Shown here in pieces: positions 13,840 to 27,755 of a stretch of DNA of 64,000 bases. The position numbers and the translations under genes were made by a program. Position 1 is the first letter of the stretch; every line of letters starts with the position of its first letter. This DNA is from Sanderia malayensis (Eukaryota; Cnidaria; Scyphozoa; Semaeostomeae; Pelagiidae), in contig RQOL01000742.1 in NCBI GenBank assembly GCA_013076295.1, positions 124,001 through 188,000 on the forward strand, read 5' to 3'. Under the pieces are notes generated by a model that saw only the letters and a list, made by a program, of their open reading frames with translations, was not told where the DNA came from and made no database searches.

Positions 13840-16800
13840 TCCCACAATTTGGGCAAGATTCCACGTAAATTCAGCAAGAACAAATTGTTATACATTATAT
13901 TTACTTTTTTCTGTAAAATTAACATTCAATCCCTCAATTTACACCAATAAAAGATTACACTCATTCCCACAATTTACACCAATAAAAAATAACTTTTATT
14001 CCCGCAACTTACACTAATCAAAATTAGGATTCATCCCCACAGTTTGCGCATGATTCCACGTCAATTCAGCGAAGAAAAATTGTTATATACTTTCGATACT
14101 TTTTCAGTTATAATAACATTCATTCCCTAATTTACACCAATAAAAATTAAATTTATTCCGCAACTTACACTAATAAATTTCAGGATTCATTCCACAATTT
14201 GCGCATGATTCCATGTCAACTCAGCGAGAACAAATTGTTATACACTTTTAGTTATTTTTTCAGTAATATTAACATTCATTCCCACAATTTACAATAATAA
14301 AGATAACATTCATTCCCATAATTTACACCAATAAAAATCAACTTTTTTTCCCGCAACTTACACTAATCAAAATTAGCATTCATTCCCACAATTTGCGCAT
14401 GATTCCAAACCAATTCAGCGAAAACAAATTGTTATACACTTTAGTTACTTTTTCAGTCATATAAACATGCATTCCCACAATATACACTAATAAAAACTAA
14501 CTTTTATTCCCGCAACTTACACTAATCAAAATTAGGATTCATTCCCACAATTGCGCATGATTCCACGTAAATTCAGCCAGAACAAATTGTTATACATTAT
14601 ATTTACTTTTTTCTGTAAAATTAACATTCAATCCCTCAATTTACACTAATAAAAGATTACACTCATTCCCACAATTTACACCAATAAAAAGTAACTTTTA
14701 TTCCCGCAACTTACACTAATCAAAATTAGGATTCATCCCCACAGTTTGCGCATGATTCCACGTCAATTCAGCGAAGAAAAATTGTTATATACTTTTCGAT
14801 ACTTTTTTCAGTTATAATAACATTCATTCCCTTAATTTACACCAATAAAAATTAAATTTTATTCCCGCAACTTACACTAATAAATTTCAGGATTCATTCC
14901 CACAATTTGCGCATGATTCCATGTCAACTCAGCGAGAACAAATTGTTATGCACTTTTAGTTACTTTTTTCAGTAAAATTAACATTCATTCCCCCAATTTA
15001 CAGTAATAAAAAATTACACTCATTCCCACAATTTACACCAATAAAATTAACTTTTATTTCCGCAACTTTCAATAATCAAAATTAACATTCATTCCCACAA
15101 ATTGCGCATGATTCCACGTCGATTCAGCGAGAACAAATTGTTATACACTTTTAGTTACTTTTTCAGTAACATTAACATTCATTCCCACAATTTACACTAA
15201 TAAAAGATAACACTCATTCCCACAATTTACACGAATAAAAATTAATTTTCCCTCCCACAATTTACACTAATCAAAATTAACATTCATTCCCACAAATTGC
15301 GCATGATTTCACGTCAATTCAGCGAGAACAAATTGTTATACACTTTTAGTTACTTTTTCAGTAATATTAACATTCATTCCCACAATTTACACGAATAAAA
15401 GATAACACTCATTCCCACAATTTACACGAATAAAAATTAATTTTCCCTCCCACAATTTACACCAATAAAAATCAACTTTTATTCCCGCAACTTACATTAA
15501 TCAAAATTAGGATTCATTCCCACAGTTTGCGCATGATTCCACGTCAATTCGGCGAAGAGAAATTGTTATACACTTTTAGATACTTTTTTCAGTTATAATA
15601 ACATTCATTCCCACAATTTACACCAATAAAAATTAAATTTTATTCCCGCAACTTACAGTAATAAATTTCAGGATTCATTCCCACAATTTGCGCATGATTC
15701 CATGTCAATTCAGCGAGAACAAATTGTTATGCACTTTTAGTTACTTTTTCAGTAACATTAACATTCATTCCCACAATTTACACTAATAAAAGATAACACT
15801 CATTCCCACAATTTACACGAATAAAAGATAACATTCATTCCCACAATTTACACGAATAAAAATTAATTTTCCCTCCCACAATTTACACCAATAAAAATCA
15901 AGTTTTATTCCCGCAACTTACATTAATCAAAATTAACATTCATTCCCACAATTTGCGCATGATTCCACGTCAATTCAGCGAAAACAAATTTTTATACCCT
16001 TTTAGTTACTTTTTTCAGTAATATTAACATTCATTTCCACAATTTACACTAATAAAAGGTAACACTCATTCCCACAATTTACACCAAAAAAAATTAACTT
16101 TTATTCCCGCAACTTACACTAATCAAAATTAACATTCATTCCCACAAATTGCGCATGATTCCACGTCAAGTCAGCGAGAACAAATTGTTATACACTTTTA
16201 GTTACTTTTTCAGTAATATTAACATTCATTCCCACAATTTACACGAATAAAAGTTAACACTCATTCCCACAATTTACACCAACAAAAGTTAACTTTATTC
16301 TCGCAACTTACACTAATCAAAATTAACATTCATTCTCACAATTTGCGCATGACACCACGTCAATCAGCGAAAACAAATTGTTATGCACATTTAGTTACTT
16401 GTTTCAGTTATATTAAAATCATTCCCACAATTTGCACCAATAAAAATTACACTCATTCCCACAATTTACACCAATAAAAATTAACTTTTATTTCCGCAAC
16501 TTTCAATAATCAAAATTAACATTCATTCCCACAATTTGCGCATGATTCCACGTCAATTCAGCGAGAACAAATTGTTATACACTTTTAGTTACTTTTTTTA
16601 GTAATATTAACATTCATTCCCACAATTTACACTAATAAAAATTAACTTTTATTCCCGCAACTTACACTAATTAAAATTCGTATTCATTCCCACAATTTGC
16701 GCAAGATTCCACGTCAATTCAGCGAAAACAAATTGTTATACACTTTTAGTTACTTTTTCAGTAATATTAACATTCATTCCCACAATTTACACGAATAAAA
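13840..16800 (+). repeat. Second copy of the 9540-12500 satellite block
   Basis: It is matched by AATATACACT at 14479 and TTTTCGATAC at 14793. This copy has fewer homopolymer losses than the first, except around 14095-14200, where TAATTTACACC and TTTATTCCGC show missing bases. The following 1 kb (16800-17800) continues with related monomers. Confidence 0.72.
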
Positions 16801-18191
16801 GATAACACTCATTCCCACAATTTACACGAATATAAATTAATTTTCCCTTCCACAATTTACACCAATAAAAATCAAGTTTTATTCCCGCAACTTACATTAA
16901 TCAAAATTAACATTCATTCCCACAATTTGCGCATGATTCCACGTCAATTCAGCGAAAACAAATTGTTATACCCTTTTAGTTACTTTTTTCAGTAATATTA
17001 ACATTCATTTCCACAATTTACACTAATAAAAGATAACACTCATTCCCACAATTTACACGAATATAAATTAATTTTCCCTTCCACAATTTACACCAATAAA
17101 AATCAAGTTTTATTCCCGCAACTTACATTAATCAAAATTAACATTCATTCCCACAATTTGCGCATGATTCCAAGCCAATTCAGCGAAAACAAATTGTTAT
17201 ACACTTTTAGTTACTTTTTTCAGTCATATAAACATGCATTCCCACAATTTAAACTAATAAAAACTAACTTTTTTTCCCGCAACTTACACTAATCAAAATT
17301 AGGATTCATTCCCACAATTTGCGCATGATTCCACGTAAATTAAGCCAGAACAAATTGTTATACATTATATTTACTTTTTTCTGTAAAATTAACATTCAAT
17401 CCCTCAATTTACACTAATAAAAGATTACACTCATTCCCACAATTTACACCAATAAAAAATAACTTTTATTCCCGCAACTTACACTAATCAAAATTAGGAT
17501 TCATTCCCACAGTTTGCGCATGATTCCACGTCAATTCAGCGAAGAAAAATTGTTATATACTTTTCGATACTTTTTTCAGTTATAATAACATTCATTCCTT
17601 TAATTTACACCAATAAAAATTAAATTTTATTCCCGCAACTTACACTAATAAATTTCAGCATTCATTCCCACAATTTGCGCATGATTCCATGTCAATTCAG
17701 CGAGAACAAATTGTTATGCACTTTTAGTTACTTTTTTCAGTAAAATTAACATTCATTCCCCCAATTTACAGTAATAAAAAATTACACTCATTCCCACAAT
17801 TTACACCAATAAAAATTAACTTTTATCTCCGCAACTTTCAATAATCAAAATTAACATTCATTCCCACAAATTGCGCATGATTCCACGTCGATTCAGCGAG
17901 AACAAATTGTTATACACTTTTAGTTACTTTTTCAGTAACATTAACATTCATTCCCACAATTTACACTAATAAAAGATAACACTCATTCCCACAATTTACA
18001 CGAATAAAAATTAATTTTCGCTCCAACAATTTACACCAATAAAAATCAACTTTTCTTCCCGCAACTTACACTAATCAAAATTGAATTCCTTCCCACAATT
18101 TGCGCATGATTCCACGTCAATTGAGCGAAAACAAATTGTTATACACTTTTAGTTACTTTTTTGAGTAATATTAACATTCATCCCCACAATT

Positions 18192-19590
18192 TATTTAGAT
18201 TCATTCCCACAATTTGCGCATGATTCCACGTCAATTGAGAGAAATCAAAATGTTATACACTTTTAGTTACTTTTTTCAGTAATATTAACATTCCTTCCCA
18301 CTATTTACACTAATAAATGATAACACTCACTCCCACAATTTATACTAATAAAAATTAATTTTCCCTTCCACAATTTACACCAATAAAAATCAACTTTTAT
18401 TCCCGCAACTTACACTAATCAAAATAAAATTCATTCCCACAATTTGTGCATGATTCGACGTCAATTCAGCGAGAACAAATTGTTATGCACTTTTAGTTAC
18501 TTTTTTCAGTAATATTAACATAGCTTCCAACTATTTACACTAATAAAAACCAAATTTCACTCCCACAATTTACACCAATAAAATTCAACTTTTATTCCCA
18601 CAACTTACACTAATCAAAATTAAATTCATTCCCACAATTTGCGCATGATTCCACGTCAATACAGCGAACACAAATTGTTATAGACTTTTGGTTACTTTTT
18701 TCAGTTATATAGACATTCATTCCCACAATTTACACCAAAAAAAATTAACTTTTTTTCCCGCAACTTACACAAATCAAAATAAAATTCATTCCCACAATTT
18801 GTGCATGATTCGACGTCAATTCAGCGAGAACAAATTGTTATGCACTTTTAGTTACTTTTTTCAGTAATATTAACATACCTTCCAACTATTTACACTAATA
18901 AAAACCAATTTTCATTCCCACAATTTACACTAATTAAAATTAACTTTTATTCCCGCAACTTACACTAATTAAAATTCGTATTCATTCCCAGAATTTGTGC
19001 AAGATTCCACGTCAATTCAGCGAAAACAAATTGTTATACTCTTTTAGTTACTTTTTTCAGTAATATTAACATTTTTTCCCGCAACTTACTCTAATCAAAA
19101 TTAGTATTCATTCCCACAATTTGCGCAAGATTCCACGTCAATTCAGCGAAAACAAATTGTTATACACTTTTAGTTACTTTTTCAGTAATATTAACATTCA
19201 TTCCCACAATTTACACGAATAAAAGATAACACTCATTCCCACAATTTACACGAATAAAAATTAATTTTCCCTTCCACAATTTACACCAATAAAAATCAAG
19301 TTTTATTCCCGCAACTTACATTAATCAAAATTAACATTCATTCCCACAATTTGCGCATGATTCCACGTCAATTCAGCGAAAACAAATTGTTATACCCTTT
19401 TAGTTACTTTTTTCAGTAATATTAACATTCATTTCCACAATTTACACTAATAAAAGATAATACTCGTTCCCACAATTTACACCAACAAAAATTAACTTTT
19501 ATTCCCGCAACTTACACTAATCAAAATTAACATTCATTCCCACAACTTGCGCATGGTTTCACGTCAATTCAGCGAGAACAAATTGTTTTA
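18192..19590 (+). repeat. Distant copy of the 7321-8720 satellite block
   Basis: It is recognised by the same ordered private variants as 7321-8720: CAATTGAGAGAAATC at 18232, TTCCAACTATTTACAC near 18530 and 18890, and CAACTTGCGCATGGTTT near 19541. A block shared across about 9.5 kb of unrelated subfamilies suggests a copy-and-insert event or later invasion of the space between, not simple adjacent tandem duplication. Confidence 0.72.
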
Positions 19591-22500
19591 CACTTTTAGT
19601 TACTTTTTCAGTAATATTAACATTCATTCCCACAATTTACACGAATAAAAGATAACACTCATTCCGACAATTTACACGAATAAAAATTAATTTTCCCTTC
19701 CACAATTTACACCAATAAAAATCAAGTTTTATTCCCGCAACTTACATTAATCAAAATTAACATTCATTCCCACAATTTGCGCATGATTCCACGTCAATTC
19801 AGCGAAAACAAATTGTTATACCCTTTTAGTTACTTTTTTCAGTAATATTAACATTCATTTCCACAATTTACACTAATAAAAGATAACACTCGTTCCCACA
19901 ATTTACACCAACAAAAATTAACTTTTATTTCCGCAACTTACACTAATCAAAATTAACATTCATTCCCACAACTTGTGCATGGTTTCACGTCAATTCAGCG
20001 AGAACAAATTGTTATACACTTTTAGTTACTTTTTCAGTAACATTAACATTCATTCCCACAATTTACACGAATAAAAGATAACACTCATTCCGACAATTTA
20101 CACGAATAAAAATTAATTTTCCCTTCCACAATTTAACCAATAAAAATCAAGTTTTATTCCCGAACTTACATTAATCAAAATTAACATCCATTCCCACAAT
20201 TTGCGCATGATTCACGTCAATTCAGCGAAAACAAATTGTTATACCCTTTTAGTTACTTTTTTCTGTAAAATTAACATTCAATCCCTCAATTTACACTAAT
20301 AAAAGATTACACTCATTCCACAATTTACACCAATAAAAAATAACTTTTTATTCCCGCAACTTACACTAATCAAAATTAGGATTCATTCCCACAGTTTGCG
20401 CATGATTCCACGTCAATTCAGCGAAACAAATTTTTATACCCTTTTAGTTACTTTTTTCAGTAATATTAACATTCATTTCCACAATTTACACTAATAAAAG
20501 GTAACACTCATTCCCACAATTTACACCAACAAAAATTAACTTTTATTCCCGCAACTTACACTAATCAAATTAACATTCATTCCCACAACTTGCGCATGGT
20601 TTCACGTCAATTCAGCGAGAACAAATTGTTATACACTTTTAGTTACTTTTTCAGTAACATTAACATTCATTCCCACAATTTACACTAATAAAAAATAACA
20701 CTTATTCCCACAATTTACACGAATAAATATTAATTTTCCCTCCCACAATTTACACTAATCAAAATTAACATTCATTCCCACAAATTGCGCATGATTTCAC
20801 GTCAATTCAGCAAGAACAAATTGTTATACACTTTTAGTTACTTTTTCAGTAATATTAACATTCATTCCCACAATTTACACGAATAAAAGATAACACTCAT
20901 TCCCACAATTTACACTAATAAAATTTACCTATCATTCCCGCAATTTACACCAATAAAAATCAACTTTTTTTCCCGCAACTTACACTAATCAAATTAACAT
21001 TCATTCCCACAAATTGCGCATGATTCCACGTCAATTCAGCGAAGAAAAATTGTTATACACTTTTAGATACTTTTTTCAGTTATAATAACATTCATTCCCA
21101 CAAGTTACACCAATAAAAATTAAATTTTATTCCCACAATTTACACGAATAAAAATTAATTTTCCCTCCCACAATTTACACCAATAAAAAGCAAGTTTTAT
21201 TCCCGCAACTTACATTAATCAAAATTAACATCCATTCCCACAATTTGCGCATGATTCCACGTCAATTCAGCGAAAACAAATTGTTATACCCTTTTAGTTA
21301 CTTTTTTCTGTAAAATTAACATTCAATCCCTCATTTACACTAATAAAAGATTACACTCATTCCCACAATTTACACCAATAAAAAATAACTTTTATTCCCG
21401 CAACTTACACTAATCAAAATTAGGATTCATTCCCACAGTTTGCGCATGATTCCACGTCAATTCAGCGAAGAAAAATTGTTATACACTTTTAGATACTTTT
21501 TTCAGTTATAATAACATTCATTCCCACAATTTACACCAATAAAAATTAAATTTTATTCCCGCAACTTACACTAATAAATTTCAGGATTCATTCCCACAAT
21601 TTGCGCATGATTCCATGTCAATTCAGCGAGAACAAATTGTTATGCACTTTTAGTTACTTTTTTCAGTAAAATTAACATTCATTCCCACAATTACACTAAT
21701 AAAAGATAACACTCATTCCCACAATTTACACCAATAAAAATTAATTTTTCCTCCCACAATTTACACTAATCAAAATTAACATTCATTCCCACAAATTGCG
21801 CATGATTTCACGTCAATTCAGCGAGAACAAATTGTTATACACTTTTAGTTACTTTTTCAGTACTATTAACATTCATTCCCAAAATTTACACGAATAAAAG
21901 ATAACACTCATTCCCACAATTTACACGAATAAAAATTAATTTTCCCTCCCACAATTTACACCAATAAAAATCAAGTTTTATTCCGCAACTTACATTAATC
22001 AAAATTAACATTCATTCCACAATTTGCGCATGATTCCACGTCAATTCAGCGAAAACAAATTTTTATACCCTTTTAGTTACTTTTTTCAGTAATATTAACA
22101 TTCATTTCCACAATTTACACTAATAAAAGGTAACACTCATTCCCACAATTTACACCAACAAAAATTAACTTTTATTCCCGCAACTTACACTAATCAAAAT
22201 TAACATTCATTCCCACAAATTGCGCATGATTCCACGTCAAGTCAGCGAGAACAAATTGTTATACACTTTTAGTTACTTTTTCAGTAATATTAACATTCAT
22301 TCCCACAATTTACACGAATAAAAGTTAACACTCATTCCCACAATTTACACCAACAAAAATTAACTTTTATTCCCGCAACTTACACTAATCAAAATTAACA
22401 TTCATTCCCACAATTTGCGTATGATTCCACGTCAATTCAGCCACAACAAATTGTTATGCACTTTTAGTTACTTGTTTCAGTTATATTAAAATTCATTCCC

Positions 22501-24699
22501 ACAATTTGCACCAATAAAAAATTACACTCATTCCCACAATTTACACCAATAAAATTAACTTTTATTCCGCAACTTTCAATAATCAAAATTAACATTCATT
22601 CCACAATTGCGCATGATTCCACGTCAATTCAGCGAGAACAAATTGTTATACACTTTTAGTTACTTTTTTTAGTAATATTAACATTCATTCCACAATTTAC
22701 ACTAATAAAATTAACTTTTATTCCCGCAACTTACACTAATTAAAATTCGTATTCATTCCCACAATTTGCGCAAGATTCCACGTCAATTCACGAAAACAAA
22801 TTGTTATACTCTTTGAGTTACTTTTTTCAGTAATATTAACATTTTTTCCCGCAACTTACTCTAATCAAAATTAGTATTCATTCCAACAATTTGCGCAAGA
22901 TTCCACGTCAATTCAGCGAAAACAAATTGTTATACACTTTTAGTTACTTTTTCAGTAATATTAACATTCATGCCCACAATTTACACGAATAAAAGATAAC
23001 ACTCATTCCCACAATTTACACGAATATAAATTAATTTTCCCTTCCACAATTTACACCAATAAAAATCAAGTTTTATTCCCGCAACTTACATTAATCAAAA
23101 TTAACATTCATTCCCACAATTTGCGCATGATTCCACGTCAATTCAGCGAAAACAAATTGTTATACCCTTTTAGTTACTTTTTTCAGTAATATTAACATTC
23201 ATTTCCACAATTTACACTAATAAAAGATAACACTCATTCCCACAATTTACACCAACAAAAATTAACTTTTATTCCCGCAACTTACACTAATCAAAATTAA
23301 CATTCATTCCCAAAACTTGCGCATGGTTTCACGTCAATTCAGCGAGAACAAATTGTTATACACTTTTAATTACTTTTTCAGTAATATTAACATTCATTCC
23401 CACAATTTACAATAATAAAGATAACATTCATTCCCACAATTTACACCAATAAAAATCAACTTTTATTCCCGCAACTTACACTAATCAAAATTGGTATTCA
23501 TTCCCAGAATTTGCGCATGATTCCAAGCCAATTCAGCGAAAACAAATTGTTATACATTTTTAGTTACTTTTTTCAGTCATATAAACATGCATTCCCACAA
23601 TTTAAACTAATAAAAACTAACTTTTATTCCCGCAACTTACACTAATCAAAATTAGGATTCATTCCCACAATTTGCGCATGATTCCACGTAAATTCAGCCA
23701 GAACAAATTGTTATACATTATATTTACTTTTTTCTGTAAAATTAACATTCAATCCCTCAATTTACACTAATAAAAGATTACACTCATTCCCACAATTTAC
23801 ACCAATAAAAAATAACTTTTATTCCCGCAACTTACACTAATCAAAATTAGGATTCATTCCCACAGTTTGCGCATGATTCCACGTCAATTCAGCGAAGAAA
23901 AATTGTTATATACTTTTCGATACATTTTTCAGTTATAATAACATTCATTCCTTTAATTTACACCAATAAAAATTAAATTTTATTCCCGCAACTTACATTA
24001 ATAAATTTCAGCATTCATTCCCACAATTTGCGCATGATTCCATGTCAATTCAGCGAGAACAAATTGTTATGCACTTTTAGTTACTTTTTTCAGTAAAATT
24101 AACATTCATTCCCCAATTTACAGTAATAAAAAATTACACTCATTCCCACAATTTACACCAATAAAAATTAACTTTTATTTCCGCAACTTTCAATAATCAA
24201 AATTAACATTCATTCCCACAAATTGCGCATGATTCCACGTCGATTCAGCGAGAACAAATTGTTATACACTTTTAGTTACTTTTTCAGTAACATTAACATT
24301 CATTCCCACAATTTACACTAATAAAAGATAACACTCATTCCCAAAATTTACACGAATAAAATTAATTTTCCCTCCCACAATTTACACTAATAAAATTTAC
24401 CTATCATTCCCGCAATTTACACCAATAAAAATCAACTTTTTTTCCCGCAACCTACACTAATCAAAATTAACATTCATTCCCACAAATTGCGCATGATTTC
24501 ACGTCAATTCAGCGAGAACAAATTGTTATACACTTTTAGTTACTTTTTCAGTAATATTAACATTCATTCCCACAATTTACACGAATAAAAGATAACACTC
24601 ATTCCCACAATTTACACCAATAAAAATCAACTTTTTTTCCCGCAACTTACATTAATCAAAATTAGGATTCATTCCCACAGTTTGCGCATGATTCCACGT

Positions 24700-26360
24700 C
24701 AATTCAGCGAAGAAAATTGTTATACACTTTTAGATACTTCTTTCAGTTATAATAACATTCATGCCCACAATTTACACCAATAAAAATTAAATTTTATTCC
24801 CGCAACTTACACTAATAAGTTTCAGGATTCATTCCCACAATTTGCGCATGATTCCATGTCAATTCCGCGAGAACAAATTGTTATGCACTTTTAGTTACTT
24901 TTTTCAGTAAAATTATCATTCATTCCCACAATTCACAGTAATAAAAAATTACACTCATTCCCACAATTTACACCAATAAGAATTAACTTTTATTTCCGCA
25001 ACTTTCAATAATCAAAATTAACATTCATTCCCACAAATTGCGCATGATTCCACGTCGATTCAGCGAGAACAAATTGTTATACACTTTTAGTTACTTTTTC
25101 AGTAACATTAACATTCATTCCCACAATTTACACTAATAAAAGATAACACTCATTCCCACAATTTACCCGAATAAAAATTAATTTTCCCTCCCACAATTTA
25201 CACTAATCAAAATTAACATTCATTCCCACAAATTGCGCATGATTTCACGTCAATTCAGCGAGAACAAATTGTTATACACTTTTAGTTACTTTTTCAGTAA
25301 TATTAACATTCATACCCACAATTTACACGAATAAAAGATAACACTCATTCCCACAATTTACACGAATAAAAATTAATTTTCCCTCCCACAATTTACACCA
25401 ATAAAAAGCAAGTTTTATTCCCGCAACTTACATTAATCAAAATTAACATCCATTCCCACAATTTGCGCATGATTCCACGTCAATTCAGCGAAAACAAATT
25501 GTTATACCCTTTTAGTTAGTTTTTTCTGTAAAATTAACATTCAATCCCTCAATTTACACTAATAAAAGATTACACTCATTCCCACAATTTACACCAATAA
25601 AAAATAACTTTTATTCCCGCAACTTACACTAATCAAAATTAGGATTCATTCCCACAGTTTGCGCATGATTCCACGTCAATTCAGCGAAGAAAAATTGTTA
25701 TACACTTTTAGATACTTTTTTCAGTTATAATAACATTCATTCCCACAATTTACACCAATAAAAATTAAATTGTATTCCCGCAACTTACACTAATAAATTT
25801 CAGGATTCATTCCCACAACTTGCGCATGGTTTCACGTCAATTCAGCGAGAACAAATTGTTATACACTTTTAGTTACTTTTTCAGTAACATTAACATTCAT
25901 TCCCACAATTTACACTAATAAAAGATAACACTCATTCCCACAATTTACACGAATAAAAATTAATTTTCCCTCCCACAATTTACACCAATAAAAATCGAGT
26001 TTTATTCCCGCAACTTACATTAATCAAAATTAACATTCATTCCCACAATTTGCGCATGATTCCACGTCAATTCAGCGAAAACAAATTGTTATACCCTTTT
26101 AGTTACTTTTTTCAGTAATATTAACATTCATTTCCACAATTTACACTAATAAAAGGTAACACTCATTCCCACAATTTACACCAACAAAAATTAACTTTTA
26201 TTCCCGCAACTTACACTAATCAAAATTAACATTCATTCCCACAACTTGCGCATGGTTTCACGTCAATTCAGCGTGAACAAATTGTTATACACTTTTAGTT
26301 ACTTTTTCATTAACATTAACATTCATTCCCACAATTTACACTAATAAAAGATAACACTCA
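24700..26360 (+). repeat. Satellite block repeated at about 31338-33000 (offset 6,638 bp)
   Basis: The anchors CCAATAAGAATTAAC (AATAAG at 24975 and 31613) and CCACAACTTGCGCATGG next to AATTTCAGGATTC (CTTG at 25819 and 32457) are 6,638 bp apart. Upstream of about 24600 the offset is 6,602 (CTATCATTCC at 24401 and 31003). The 36-bp difference is one extra S module gained near 31220, so arrays here change size by whole S modules. Confidence 0.78.
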
Positions 26361-27755
26361 TTCCCACAATTTACACGAATAAAAATTAATTTTCCCTCCC
26401 ACAATTTACACCAATAAAAATCTAGTTTTATTCCCGCAACTTACATTAATCAAAATTAACATTCATTCCCACAAATTGCGCATGATTCCACGTCGATTCA
26501 GCGAGAACAAATTGTTATACACTTTTAGTTACTTTTTCAGTAACATTAACATTCATTCCCACAATTTACACTAATAAAAGATAACACTGATTCCCACAAT
26601 TTACACGAATAAAAATTAATTTTCCCTCCCACAATTTACACTAATCAAAATTAACATTCATTCCCACAAATTGCGCATGATTTCACGTCAATTCAGCGAG
26701 AACAAATTGTTATACACTTTTAGTTACTTTTTCAGTAATATTAACATTCATTCCCACAATTTACACGAATAAAAGATAACACTCATTCCCACAATTTACA
26801 CGAATAAAAATTAATTTTCCCTCCCACAATTTACACCAATAAAAATCAAGTTTTATTCCCGCAACTTACATTAATCAAAATTAACATGCATTCCCACAAT
26901 TTAAACTAATAAAAACTAACTTTTATTCCCGCAACTTACACTAATCAAAATTAGGATTCATTCCCACAATTTGCGCATGATTCCACGTAAATTCAGCCAG
27001 AACAAATTGTTATACATTATATTTACTTTTTTCTGTAAAATTAACATTCAATCCCTCAATTTACACTAATAAAAGATTACACTCATTCCCACAATTTACA
27101 CCAATAAAAAATAACTTTTATTCCCGCAACTTACACTAATCAAAATTAGGATTCATTCCCACAGTTTGCGCATGATTCCACGTCAATTCAGCGAAGAAAA
27201 ATTGTTATATACTTTTCGATACTTTTTTCAGTTATAATAACATTCATTCCTTTAATTTACACCAATAAAAATTAAATTTTATTCCCGCAACTTACACTAA
27301 TAAATTTCAGCATTCATTCCCACAATTTGCGCATGATTCCATGTCAATTCAGCGAGAACAAATTGTTATGCACTTTTAGTTACTTTTTTCAGTAAAATTA
27401 ACATTCATTCCCCCAATTTACAGTAATAAAAAATTACACTCATTCCCACAATTTACACCAATAAAAATTAACTTTTATTTCCGCAACTTTCAATAATCAA
27501 AATTAACATTCATTCCCACAAATTGCGCATGATTCCACGTCGATTCAGCGAGAACAAATTGTTATACACTTTTAGTTACTTTTTCAGTAACATTAACATT
27601 CATTCCCACAATTTACACTAATAAAAGATAACACTCATTCCCAAAATTTACACGAATAAAAATTAATTTTCCCTCCCACAATTTACACTAATAAAATTTA
27701 CCTATCATTCCCGCAATTTACACCAATAAAAATCAACTTTTTTTCCCGCAACTTA
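26360..27755 (+). repeat. Satellite block repeated at about 29661-31056 (offset 3,301 bp)
   Basis: Exact 3,301-bp spacing holds for several private variants: GATAACACTGATTCCC (about 26580 and 29881), AACATGCATTCCC (26885 and 30186), CATTCCTTTAATTTACACC (27249 and 30550) and ACCTATCATTCCCGC (27702 and 31003). The match ends abruptly near 27755. There the first copy continues like 32070 onward (offset 4,313), and from about 28740 like 32860 onward (offset 4,119). The 24-33.8 kb interval is thus a mosaic of staggered duplications. Confidence 0.8.
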
